Shown here piece after piece: positions 1-7,699 of a stretch of 35,925 nt of DNA. The stretch's first letter is position 1. Every line of letters begins with the position of its first letter. The notes beneath the pieces were generated by a model. It saw nothing but the letters and a program-made list of their open reading frames with translations. It was not told the DNA's origin and did no database searches. This DNA is from an uncultured Desulfovibrionaceae bacterium (GTDB taxonomy: Bacteria; Desulfobacterota; Desulfovibrionia; Desulfovibrionales; Desulfovibrionaceae), in NCBI GenBank assembly GCA_949741925.1, contig CATJOY010000020.1, positions 1 through 35,925 on the forward strand, given 5' to 3'. The position numbers and the translations under genes are program-made.

Positions 1-808
1 CATCCATAGCAACAACGAAATCACTTCCCGCCGTTACGGCATCGTGACGCCAATCTTTGAGTAAGCCCACATGACCGTATTCACCGAGTATCCGCGCTTT
101 CGGGAAACGGAAGTTGCCGGGAATGCCGGTAACAATGCCTACCGGCAGACCGTCACGGTCAAGAAGCGGGCCCTGCTCGATGTGCAGTTCCAAAAAGCAG
201 CGCAGATCCGTTGGTTCAAAGGTCTTTTGACGCGCCGCCGCCGCATCGGGGTCACCGCCGGCAGCGCGGATGCCATCATACAGCCTCAGCCCTGAATCAA
301 CCCGTTTGGCTTCCAGCGCGCCATCGGGCAACACGCCGAGAGAACCACGGGAACCGATATAGGATACGCCAAACCAGGCGCTTTCCTCGGCTCGCACGCC
401 CATGACGGAAAAATCACAGCATGGTTGGATGCCAAGATCTTTCAGCGCCGCGCAGGCCACCAAGCCGGCAACCACACCCGCAGCGCCGTCAAAATTGCCG
501 CCCTGCCTGACCGAATCGAGATGCGAACCGGTCAGGATCTTCTTTGCGGCGGGGTCACGCCCCGGCAGGGTCATATATGTATTGGCCATCGCATCCCTTG
601 TGACCTTCAGGCCCAAGGTTTCGGCAATTTCTCCAAAGCGTTGGTGAACCCGTGTTTCTTCGGGGCTGTAAGGCGCGCGCGTCACCCCGCCCTCAGGATC
701 ATGTGACAACTCGACCAGCGCGTTAAACAGCTGTTCAGCCAAAGGACGTTGCCGGGTTACAGCCTCGGCAATCTGCCTGCTGTCTGGAAAGTCAACATTT
801 TTGCTCAT
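1..808 (-). CDS. M20-family Zn-dependent amidohydrolase / N-carbamoyl-L-amino acid hydrolase (C-terminus outside window)
   Basis: I translated this by hand from the ATG at 808 down to base 1. About 269 residues are visible without a stop, and the rest lies outside the window; the family usually has about 410-430 residues. Visible hallmarks of the M20 allantoate amidohydrolase/carbamoylase group are GSHLDSV (residues 94-100), the metal-binding DGAAG (107-111), the EESAWFG segment (141-147) and FLELHIEQGP near residue 200. These enzymes hydrolyse a carbamoyl or ureido group in the cytoplasm, releasing ammonia and CO2. AAGGGG lies just upstream of the ATG and supports this start. The substrate (allantoate, ureidoglycine or an N-carbamoyl amino acid) cannot be told from sequence. 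The FdrA/DUF1116 pair at the other end of the window fits a ureide or carbamoyl theme, but that link is inference. Confidence 0.85.
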   Translation of the reverse strand, partial: MSKNVDFPDSRQIAEAVTRQRPLAEQLFNALVELSHDPEGGVTRAPYSPEETRVHQRFGEIAETLGLKVTRDAMANTYMTLPGRDPAAKKILTGSHLDSVRQGGNFDGAAGVVAGLVACAALKDLGIQPCCDFSVMGVRAEESAWFGVSYIGSRGSLGVLPDGALEAKRVDSGLRLYDGIRAAGGDPDAAAARQKTFEPTDLRCFLELHIEQGPLLDRDGLPVGIVTGIPGNFRFPKARILGEYGHVGLLKDWRHDAVTAGSDFVVAMD

Positions 809-1276
809 GGTATCCCCTTACAATAAGAAGTAAAAAAACAAGCGCGCCGCGTTCCTATCCGGTTGCAGGGGCAGAACCATAGACTTCCCCAACCGACGCC
901 GTTTGACAACCGCTTCTTATCCACAGCCGATAGTTAAAGAAATTACCATATTTATCTTCCGGAGGCTATCATTGTAACAGGCCGTTTTGAAAATTTTAGG
1001 GGCTGCTCCTCCCCTGGCCGGGATGCTTCCCTACGCCCGAAAGGCTGATAAAGCCGAACGTCTCCCCATAAAGGAGCCGAGGAAATCCGGCGGCGTCTAG
1101 CGGGATCTAACGGGAGGGAGAAAAAGGCAATTCAGACAAAAACCGCCCCCGAACAAGAGCCATGGCTCCGGCTTTCCCTCCTTGACGGGAAGCGACCAAA
1201 ACAGGATGATAGCATTTCAGGCGGCGTCGGCCCAAGGGGCCGCACTCCCAGCCCCTTTTAAGGATATGGTGGGTAT
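809..1276. other. Intergenic region between M20 hydrolase and tatA
   Basis: The M20 gene and tatA diverge from this 468-base stretch, so it should hold two promoters. I found no convincing -35/-10 pair or sigma-54 element. Several short GC-rich inverted segments between about 1000 and 1110 look like degraded copies of the GC-rich repeats found elsewhere in the window. I see no gene here. Confidence 0.4.
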
Positions 1277-1486
1277 ATGTTTGGTAGGATCGGCATCTGG
1301 CAAGTGGTTCTCATTGTTGCTGTTTTCATCATCCTTTTCGGGTACAAAAAAATGCCTGAAATAGGCCGTTCGCTGGGGCACAGCCTGCGCAATTTCCGAA
1401 AATCTGTTTCGGAAGGCGAGGAAATCGATATAACCGGCCTCAAAAAGAACGAAAAAAAGGATGATGACCCCGCTGCAAAACAGTAG
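1277..1486 (+). CDS. tatA: Sec-independent protein translocase subunit TatA/E
   Basis: This 69-residue protein has the TatA/TatE layout. An N-terminal hydrophobic helix (about residues 6-22) is followed by the FGYKKMPEIGRSLG hinge and amphipathic helix, then a charged, disordered tail rich in Lys, Glu and Asp. TatA oligomerises in the inner membrane and, with TatC, forms the pore that exports folded proteins carrying twin-arginine signals. The ATG at 1277 has AAGGA about 12 bases upstream and GGTGGG closer in. No tatB or tatC lies nearby, so this is a stand-alone copy, which is common in Desulfovibrio-like genomes. The hinge here reads FGYKKMPEIG rather than the common FGxKKLPELG. Assignment to TatA rather than TatB rests on the short length. 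Confidence 0.9.
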   Translation: MFGRIGIWQVVLIVAVFIILFGYKKMPEIGRSLGHSLRNFRKSVSEGEEIDITGLKKNEKKDDDPAAKQ

Positions 1487-1543
1487 CGTATTTCTTGTGC
1501 ACTGGCTCCCCGCCCCTACGCGACAAAGGAGTTCCTGAGTCCC

Positions 1544-1690
1544 TTTCCGCGAGAGAGCGGAAAGCCCCCTCACGGGGGCTAGAGGGAATCATGAACTCGG
1601 GCGCCTCGCCCCCACGGAATAGTCACCGTGGAGTCCGGGGCAACGCCTGGGCCGCCAGAGGCATTCTCGGCTGCCGAAAGCATGCGGCCT
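1544..1690. repeat. Compound GC-rich palindromic intergenic repeat, copy 1 (also possible tatA terminator)
   Basis: The block opens with two adjacent perfect hairpins: TTTCCGC/GCGGAAA (1544-1563) and AGCCCCC/GGGGGCT (1563-1580). After this come GGGAATCAT, then GTCCGGGGCAACGCC, then GGCCGCCAGAGGCATTCT and GGCTGCCGAAAGCAT. The same ordered blocks recur at about 5917-6041 with scattered differences, so this is a dispersed repeat of REP/BIME type. Its right edge coincides with the stop codon of the lipoprotein gene (1690). The hairpins could also terminate tatA transcription, although no T-run follows them. Confidence 0.7.
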
Positions 1691-2214
1691 TACGGAAATG
1701 CCGTTTCCTGCCCGGGATCCTCGTCGTTCGCAACCGCCCCGGCCCGCGCTGCCGCCAGACCTTCTCGAAAAACATCCAAGCGGCGCAGCGCTTCAACTTC
1801 GCAGGAATGAAAAAAGAGATCGATTCTCTCCTTTTCTTCCTCAAAACGGGCCAGCCCCAGCCCCTGATCCGGCCCAAGGCTCCGCAACAGCATATGCAGG
1901 GTCCGGCCGTCTGTACAGGCTAACCCTACATAGACCCGACCCTTTTCCGTGGGCGGCTGATCTGCCCGGCCCTCGCAAACCAGCCCTGAATCCGGTTGCC
2001 GTAGCACGGCATGACCAAAACCGGTCATCAGGCCGCGATCCATGAAACCTACGTAACGCCTGCTGCCGCTATTGCCGCGCAGGGCTAGCGGCGGGCCATC
2101 CAGGGCTAGTTGGATGCTGGGGGGCGAGGTCGAGCCGCAGCCGGACAAAGCCAGAACAAGGCTTGAAAGGAGCGCCAGGCATCGGAGCCCTCCCGCTCTC
2201 AGCCTCTTTTTCAT
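1690..2214 (-). CDS. Putative lipoprotein, unknown function
   Basis: This 174-residue product starts with a lipoprotein signal peptide: basic residues, a hydrophobic core and the lipobox LALSGC, with Cys26 as the predicted lipidated residue. I recognise no domain in the mature part, which has a basic, Gly-rich segment followed by an acidic C-terminal half with a short helical region (FEEEKERIDLFF). The ATG at 2214 overlaps the purE stop as ATGA, so translation is probably coupled to purE. An envelope lipoprotein coupled to purine genes has no obvious functional logic and may simply share the transcript. The stop lies at the edge of a palindromic repeat, so the C-terminus could have been altered by repeat insertion. 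Confidence 0.7.
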   Translation of the reverse strand: MKKRLRAGGLRCLALLSSLVLALSGCGSTSPPSIQLALDGPPLALRGNSGSRRYVGFMDRGLMTGFGHAVLRQPDSGLVCEGRADQPPTEKGRVYVGLACTDGRTLHMLLRSLGPDQGLGLARFEEEKERIDLFFHSCEVEALRRLDVFREGLAAARAGAVANDEDPGQETAFP

Positions 2215-2708
2215 GCCTTGGGCGCCTCGAGCTTTGCCGCGGCGGCTTCCACCTCCGCGGCGAACGTGGCCCGGGCCGCGCGCAGCCTTTCATCCAGTTC
2301 CGGATCGCTCAAAGCCAAAATCTGGGCGGCAAGCCACGCGGCGTTGCGGGCCCCGGCCTTATCCAGGGCAACGGTAGCCACCGGAAACCCCGGCGGCATC
2401 ATGACCGTGGACAGCAGGGCATCCATGCCGTTCAAGGCGGAAGCGGCGATGGGAATGCCGATAACCGGTTTTACGGTCCTGGCCGCCACTGCCCCGGCCA
2501 GATGCGCGGCCATGCCCGCAGCACAGATGAAGACTTGGCAGCCTTCCCGCTCCAGTTCCTCCACCAGCTTTTCGGTGCGCTCCGCGCTTCTGTGGGCCGA
2601 GGTCACCGTAAACGTATGGCTGATGCCCAACGTGCTCAGCAACTCCGAACAGGGGCGCACTTTCTCTTCATCCGACAAACTGCCTATAAAAATAGCCACG
2701 CGGCTCAT
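2211..2708 (-). CDS. purE: Phosphoribosylaminoimidazole carboxylase, PurE-type
   Basis: This 165-residue protein matches the PurE fold. It has an N-terminal IGSLSDEE phosphate-binding loop (about residues 8-15), the active-site segment SAHRSAE (about 37-43), GMAAHLAGAVAA (about 65-76) and the core segment MDALLSTVMMP with the following NAAWLAAQIL helix. PurE makes carboxyaminoimidazole ribotide in de novo purine synthesis. The sequence after the active-site His-Arg reads SAE, closer to the SAHKTAE of class II (direct AIR carboxylase) than to the SAHRTPE of class I, and no purK is next to it. I therefore lean towards CO2-dependent AIR carboxylase activity, but this is inference. The start overlaps the purD stop as ATGA, and the gene sits between purD and the lipoprotein gene in one operon. 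Confidence 0.93.
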   Translation of the reverse strand: MSRVAIFIGSLSDEEKVRPCSELLSTLGISHTFTVTSAHRSAERTEKLVEELEREGCQVFICAAGMAAHLAGAVAARTVKPVIGIPIAASALNGMDALLSTVMMPPGFPVATVALDKAGARNAAWLAAQILALSDPELDERLRAARATFAAEVEAAAAKLEAPKA

Positions 2709-3994
2709 GCCGGACCTCCTTTTTTCAAGGCCTTAGCTCCAATATCGCTCCGGTAAAAGGATTTTTCCATGTGGATTGCCCGTACAGCTTGGTAGGCCAG
2801 ATGCCGGCTCTGTTCCAAATTCTCGCCGAGCGCGGTCACGCCCAAGACCCGGCCCCCGGAGGAAACCAGGCGGCCGTTCTCACTCCGGGTTCCGGCCTGG
2901 AACACCTTAATCTCGCCGGGAGCTATGGCCTCGGCCTCCTCCAGCCCGGAAAGGGCCAACCCTTTGGGATACGCGCCGGGATAGCCTTCGGCGGCCATAA
3001 CCACGCAGAGGGCGGATTTCGGGGTAAATTCCAGTTTCCGGCCCTTCAGCTCCCCGCGTATGGCCGCTTGCATGCATTCCATAAGATCGCTACGCAGACG
3101 CATAAGCAGCGGCTGGCATTCGGGATCGCCAAAGCGGGTGTTATATTCAAGCACCATGGGCCCCGCAGCAGTCATCATGAACCCGGCGTATAAAATGCCT
3201 ACAAAGGGATGCCCCCGCTCACGCAGGACGCGCAGCACAGGGCGGACGGCCAAATCAGCCATGGCCTCATAACGTTCTTCGGGTAGAATAGGGGCCGGGC
3301 TGTACGCGCCCATGCCGCCGGTGTTCGGGCCTTTATCGCCGTCAAAAACAGCCTTGTGGTCTTGGGCTGAGGGCAAGGGAAGCACGTTTTCGCCATCGCA
3401 GAGGCAGAGAAAAGAGACCTCTTCGCCGACTAAGGCATCTTCGATGACCACCTTTTCCCCGGCCGCGCCAAAGCTCTTGCGTTCCAACATCTCTGTAACG
3501 GCTTCCAGGGCCTCATCCACGGTTTTCGCCACAACAACGCCTTTTCCGGCGGCCAGTCCATCCGCCTTGATCACAACCGGCGCGCCGTGGGCCCTGACAT
3601 ACGCGCGGGCGGCCTCGGCATCTTCAAAAACCTGAAAATCCGCCGTGGGCACGCCTGCCTCGCGCATAATCTCTTTGGCAAAGGATTTAGAACCTTCCAG
3701 CCGGGCGGCGTAGGCCGTAGGGCCAAAGGCCGGGATGCCAGCATCCCGGCAGGCATCCACCAGCCCCGCCACCAGCGGAGCTTCCGGGCCGGGCACAACA
3801 AAATCAATGGATTCTTCCCGGATGAACCGCAGCAGGCCGGGAATATCGGCATCCTTCAGCGGCACGTTACGACCTTCCGCGGCCGTGCCGCCGTTGCCGG
3901 GCGCGCACAACACCTCGGAAACAAGGGGGCTCTGCCTGAGCTTCCAGGCAAGGGCATGCTCGCGGCCGCCCGAGCCGACTATCAAAACACGCAT
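2705..3994 (-). CDS. purD: Phosphoribosylamine-glycine ligase (GAR synthetase)
   Basis: This 429-residue ATP-grasp enzyme joins glycine to phosphoribosylamine in de novo purine synthesis. It shows the N-terminal MRVLIVGSGGREHALAWKL (residues 1-19), the ATP-grasp segment VVIKADGLAAGKGVVVA, the catalytic-domain sequence GPNTGGMGAYSPAP and the C-terminal FGDPECQPLL. An in-frame extension to 4153 exists, but I chose the ATG at 3994 because GGAGG lies 5-10 bases upstream and the family begins with this motif. The length is normal for the family. The stop overlaps purE by four bases (ATGA), so purD-purE-lipoprotein forms a translationally coupled operon. Confidence 0.96.
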   Translation of the reverse strand: MRVLIVGSGGREHALAWKLRQSPLVSEVLCAPGNGGTAAEGRNVPLKDADIPGLLRFIREESIDFVVPGPEAPLVAGLVDACRDAGIPAFGPTAYAARLEGSKSFAKEIMREAGVPTADFQVFEDAEAARAYVRAHGAPVVIKADGLAAGKGVVVAKTVDEALEAVTEMLERKSFGAAGEKVVIEDALVGEEVSFLCLCDGENVLPLPSAQDHKAVFDGDKGPNTGGMGAYSPAPILPEERYEAMADLAVRPVLRVLRERGHPFVGILYAGFMMTAAGPMVLEYNTRFGDPECQPLLMRLRSDLMECMQAAIRGELKGRKLEFTPKSALCVVMAAEGYPGAYPKGLALSGLEEAEAIAPGEIKVFQAGTRSENGRLVSSGGRVLGVTALGENLEQSRHLAYQAVRAIHMEKSFYRSDIGAKALKKGGPA

Positions 3995-4322
3995 ATAACC
4001 TCCGGGATAGAGCGCTTGGCCGGTATGGCGCGGCGCGTGAAATTGCCGCTTCACGGCGGGATTTTTTCGCCCGCGAAAGGGGGCATATTTTCCCCATAGG
4101 CGAACAGCTCGATACGCCTTGCGAACAGTAAGCAGGCCCCGCAAAACCGGCATGCTCCCGACGCGGGCAACGGTTTCAGCACAGGCCCGCGGGAAAAAAG
4201 GCTGTTCCGCTCTTTCACCCTCTGGCTTTCTGTGATAGGCCTACTCCCCGTCGATACGGAATTTTTCGCCGGGCCGCAAGCACGCTTTTTCGCCGCGCGC
4301 CCCCGTTTTTCAGGAGGAAGCA
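3995..4322. other. Divergent intergenic region between purD and paaK-like gene
   Basis: These 328 bases hold the presumed promoters of the purDE operon (leftward) and the CoA-ligase gene (rightward). I see an imperfect hairpin around 4036-4055 (GTGAA/TTCAC) and another GC-rich inverted pair around 4055-4077. No riboswitch or convincing promoter box was recognised, and the extended purD reading frame through this region looks non-coding. Confidence 0.4.
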
Positions 4323-5612
4323 ATGGAACGATCGTTTATCCCTGCTCTGAAAGCGGAAGAGCTACGCTCCATCCAGGAAGAGGGTCTGCGTTTCACAGTA
4401 AACCATGCCTATTCCGGCAGCGCTCAATACCGGGCCAAGCTGGAGAGCGCGGGAGTCCGCCCCGGCGATATCCGGAGCCTGGAAGACCTGGCGCAACTCC
4501 CCTGCACCACCACTGACGATCTGCGGGCAGGCTATCCGCTTGCCCTTCTTTCGGTGCCGGAAAAGGATGTTGTTCGCATTCACGCCTCCAGCGGCACCAC
4601 CGGCAAGCGCAAGGTGCTAGCCTATACCCGGCGGGATGTGAAAACCTTTGCCCTCCAAATGGCCCGTTGCCTCGAACTGGCCGGGCTCGGCCCTGAGGAT
4701 AGGGTCCAGATAGCCGTAGGCTACGGGCTATGGACGGCGGGGGTCGGGTTTCAGGCGGGCATTGAGAAATTCGGGGCCATGGCCGTGCCCGTAGGCGCGG
4801 GGAATCTTGAAGCCCACCTGCAAATGCTCGCCGACGTTAAAAGCACCTGTTTGGCCTCCACGGCCTCCATGGCCCTGCTCATGGGCGAAGAAGTCAAGCG
4901 GAACGGGCTGTTGGAATCTATCGGCCTGACCCGGGTCATCTTCGGCGCCGAAGGGCACAACCCCAAGATGCGCCGAACCTTTGAAAAAAATCTCGGGCTC
5001 AAGCACGGCAGTTACGATATCGGCGGCATGACCGAAATGTACGGACCGGGCACAGCCATAGAATGCCCGGCCCACAACGGCTTGCACTACTGGGGAGATC
5101 TCTTCATCCACGAGGTGCTGGACCCTGTGACTCTCAAGCCAGTCAACGAAGGCGAGATCGGAGAGTTAGTGGTCACAAGTCTGTGTAAAGAAGCCGTGCC
5201 TCTGATCCGTTACCGCACCCGCGATCTGACCCGGCTTCTGCCCGGAGACTGCCCCTGTGGCTGCACCATGCCCCGGCACGACCACCTCTTGGGCCGCTCA
5301 GACGACATGATCATTTTCCGGGGCGTCAATATCTATCCCGGCCAGGTGGCGGACGTGCTTCAGGCCTTTCCGGAGCTGGGGTCGGAATACCACATGCAGC
5401 TCCAGCGCCGGGAAGACGGCCGGGACGAGATGACCCTCAAAGTGGAACGCCTGCCGGAACGCGACTGCGGAGGCGATGAAGCGCTGGCTAAGGCCGTGGC
5501 CAAGGCGCTCCATGCCAAAATCCTGGTCAGCGCCGCCGTGCAGATTGTGGACCCGGGTTCCCTGCCCCGCTCCTTCGGCAAATCCCGGCGGGTCACGGAT
5601 ACCCGCTTCTAG
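4323..5612 (+). CDS. Phenylacetate-CoA ligase family AMP-binding enzyme (PaaK-like)
   Basis: This 429-residue adenylate-forming enzyme has the P-loop motif SSGTTGKRK (residues 89-97), the PaaK-like segment GAEGHNPKMRR, the adenine-binding region IGGMTEMYGPG, the RYRTRDLT motif and the C-terminal GRSDDMIIFRGVNIYPGQV. PaaK activates phenylacetate or related aryl acids as CoA thioesters. In anaerobes such ligases often handle aryl acids from amino-acid fermentation, frequently beside indolepyruvate:ferredoxin oxidoreductase genes. No such genes are in this window, so the substrate is open. AGGAGG sits 6-11 bases before the ATG. A Cys-Pro-Cys-Gly-Cys cluster lies after the RYRTRDLT motif, as in many PaaK-like enzymes. 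Confidence 0.92.
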   Translation: MERSFIPALKAEELRSIQEEGLRFTVNHAYSGSAQYRAKLESAGVRPGDIRSLEDLAQLPCTTTDDLRAGYPLALLSVPEKDVVRIHASSGTTGKRKVLAYTRRDVKTFALQMARCLELAGLGPEDRVQIAVGYGLWTAGVGFQAGIEKFGAMAVPVGAGNLEAHLQMLADVKSTCLASTASMALLMGEEVKRNGLLESIGLTRVIFGAEGHNPKMRRTFEKNLGLKHGSYDIGGMTEMYGPGTAIECPAHNGLHYWGDLFIHEVLDPVTLKPVNEGEIGELVVTSLCKEAVPLIRYRTRDLTRLLPGDCPCGCTMPRHDHLLGRSDDMIIFRGVNIYPGQVADVLQAFPELGSEYHMQLQRREDGRDEMTLKVERLPERDCGGDEALAKAVAKALHAKILVSAAVQIVDPGSLPRSFGKSRRVTDTRF

Positions 5613-5762
5613 GCTGTTTCGCGCGCCCTTGCGGCTTCTCTATTGGAAACTGATCTTGGCCTGATCAATACGCCTTTATCTGTTTTATTCCGCCTTCCTT
5701 GCCTGAGGAAACCATTCGGCTTTTTGCGGAAAATGTATTGGGACTCCCCAAATATAAAACAA

Positions 5763-5789
5763 GGGCACAGGAACGGAACTCCTGTGCCC
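5763..5789. terminator. Strong hairpin between convergent paaK-like gene and pepD
   Basis: GGGCACAGGA (5763-5772) pairs perfectly with TCCTGTGCCC (5780-5789) across a 7-base loop. No T-run follows on the + strand. On the - strand the stem is followed by a T-rich stretch (TTGTTTTAT), so it could stop leftward transcription coming from pepD. The 13-mer GGGCACAGGAACG recurs about 110 bases further on, at the front of the palindromic repeat, so the hairpin may belong to that repeat family. Confidence 0.45.
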
Positions 5790-5916
5790 CCTTGCACGGG
5801 AGCGCGAAATGGTCTCCTCCTTGGGGGAGGGCCAAAGGGAATACCGGGCCAGCCTGGCCCTCGCCCCTACGGGCACAGGAACGATGTTCCCGTACCTCTA
5901 CCGCGGGAGAGCAGAA

Positions 5917-6041
5917 TATCTCCCCTTGCGGGGGGTCCAGGGGGAATCATTTCCCCTGGTGGGGTCCGGGGCAACGCCCCGGCCGCCGGAGGCATTCTTT
6001 AACGGCGCAGCAGCCAGACCCCCCGGCTGCCGGAGGCATAC
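5917..6041. repeat. Compound GC-rich palindromic intergenic repeat, copy 2
   Basis: This copy carries the ordered blocks GGGGGTCCAGGGGGAATCAT, GGGGTCCGGGGCAACGCCC, GGCCGCCGGAGGCATTCT and GGCTGCCGGAGGCATACGG. The same order is seen at 1544-1690 with substitutions. It lies between the convergent paaK-like and pepD genes and could fold into several GC-rich hairpins, so it may act as a bidirectional terminator or mRNA stabiliser. No coding capacity is credible here. Confidence 0.75.
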
Positions 6042-6054
6042 GGCGCTTGCTGCA

Positions 6055-7545
6055 TCAGCGCAGTTCGCCCATACGGCGCATAACATCCTTGAGCAGCTTC
6101 CAGGCATTCTCGGCGGAAGACCGACTAAGAGTCTCCTTGGTGGAGTGGGCGCCGGTGATTGTTGGGCCAAAGGCTATAAAATCCATCGGGCGACCGAGTT
6201 CCCGGAACTTCTCGGAAAACAGACCGCATTCAAGGCCTGCATGGATGCCTTCTACCGCGGCCTCCTTCCCGTAGAGTTCCTTATAGGCCTTCAGGAACAC
6301 TTCCCGCAGTGTGGAATTCGGGTTGAACTCCCAAGCCGGGTAATCGCCAAAGAATTCCACTTGTGCGCCGACCAGACGCCCGATAGTTTCAATCTGGCGG
6401 TAGATAAACTCTTTTTTGCTGGCCACTGAGCTTCTGGTCTGGCTTTGAAAGACTATTTCCCCATCTTCCATACTGACCACCGCAAAGTTGCTGGAACTTT
6501 CCACAAGGCGCTGCCCGGTAATATTCAGATCCATAGAAACAATACCGTCCGGCATGAGCAGGGCCGCCGAAACCACCTTGCTCAGTGTTTCAGGCGTCAG
6601 CACAGTATCAGACCACGCGGCCTCGGTGCAGGTGATGGTTAGGCCGGCCCCATCTGCCCCCATGAGTTCATGCCGAAAAAGCGCGGCCCAGTGATCCAGT
6701 TCCCGGCGCAGTTCGGCAGCATCGGCCTTGATGAATACCGTGGCGGAACTTTCCTTGGGGATGACATTCGTAGCCGTGCCGCCGCCGAGAGACGCCAGAT
6801 AGTATTCAAATTTTCCGGCGAGTCCATCCAGAACCCGGGCAAGCAGCTTATTGCTGTTGCCGCGTTCTTTGATAATATCCAAACCCGAATGGCCCCCCTG
6901 GAGCCCCTCCAACGTAATGGTCCAAAAGGCGAACCGATCGCGGTCCATAATGGTGGTTACGCTCTGGCTGAGGGTCGGAATTTTTAGCAAGATTCTTCTG
7001 CCGCCCGCGCAACTGGCGCAGAAAATGCCTTCCTCTTCCGAATCAATGTTGATGAAATACGAACCGGTCACCCGAGAGGCGTCAAAGGCCGAGGCCCCGC
7101 CCATGCCCACTTCTTCCTGTACCGTAATGATCGCCTCCAGCGGAGGATGGGGAATATCCTTAGAATCCAGAAGGGCAAGAATAAAGGCAACGGCAATACC
7201 GTTATCCGCGCCGAGAGTGGTACGATCGGCAAAGACCTTATCCCCCTCGGTCATAACCTTGATCGAGTCTTTATCAAAGTTAAACTCCAGGCCGTCTTCC
7301 TTGACACAGACCATATCCATGTGCCCTTGCAGAATCACCGTGGGGGCCTTTTCCATCCCTTTGGCGGCAGGTTTTCTGATGAACACGTTGCCGATGGCAT
7401 CTTGGCTTGCCTCCAGGCCCCGCTCTCGGGCAAAGGCAACCAGAAAATCACTGGCCCGTTGTTCGCGCCGTGATCCTCGCGGAATCCGGCACAGCTCGGC
7501 AAACCAGGTAAAACATTCCTTGGGCTCAAGATCTTTTACGCTCAT
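6055..7545 (-). CDS. pepD: Aminoacyl-histidine dipeptidase (Xaa-His dipeptidase, M20C)
   Basis: This 496-residue metallopeptidase has all the M20C landmarks: QGHMDMV (residues 73-79, metal ligand and catalytic Asp), LGADNGIAVA (111-120, bridging Asp), QEEVGMGGA (143-151, catalytic Glu pair) and INIDSEEEG (165-173). PepD hydrolyses dipeptides, classically with C-terminal His, in the cytoplasm. A longer frame reaches 7719, but the ATG at 7545 has AAGGAG about 8 bases upstream and begins with the usual N-terminal helix. It lies 154 bases downstream of the M19 dipeptidase gene on the same strand, so the two peptidases may be co-transcribed. Length is normal for the family. Confidence 0.95.
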   Translation of the reverse strand: MSVKDLEPKECFTWFAELCRIPRGSRREQRASDFLVAFARERGLEASQDAIGNVFIRKPAAKGMEKAPTVILQGHMDMVCVKEDGLEFNFDKDSIKVMTEGDKVFADRTTLGADNGIAVAFILALLDSKDIPHPPLEAIITVQEEVGMGGASAFDASRVTGSYFINIDSEEEGIFCASCAGGRRILLKIPTLSQSVTTIMDRDRFAFWTITLEGLQGGHSGLDIIKERGNSNKLLARVLDGLAGKFEYYLASLGGGTATNVIPKESSATVFIKADAAELRRELDHWAALFRHELMGADGAGLTITCTEAAWSDTVLTPETLSKVVSAALLMPDGIVSMDLNITGQRLVESSSNFAVVSMEDGEIVFQSQTRSSVASKKEFIYRQIETIGRLVGAQVEFFGDYPAWEFNPNSTLREVFLKAYKELYGKEAAVEGIHAGLECGLFSEKFRELGRPMDFIAFGPTITGAHSTKETLSRSSAENAWKLLKDVMRRMGELR

Positions 7546-7699
7546 GAACGCGCTCCTTTCCAATGTCTTGCCTCGCTGCCCCCTCTCCCGGTTCTTCTCA
7601 ACGGTTCCGTGCGAGAAAGAATCCTCCGGAGATACCGGGGAGGGAGCAGAAGGTACCCCTTTATGGCCCGGGGCTGCCGGGCCGTACGAAGAATTCCGC

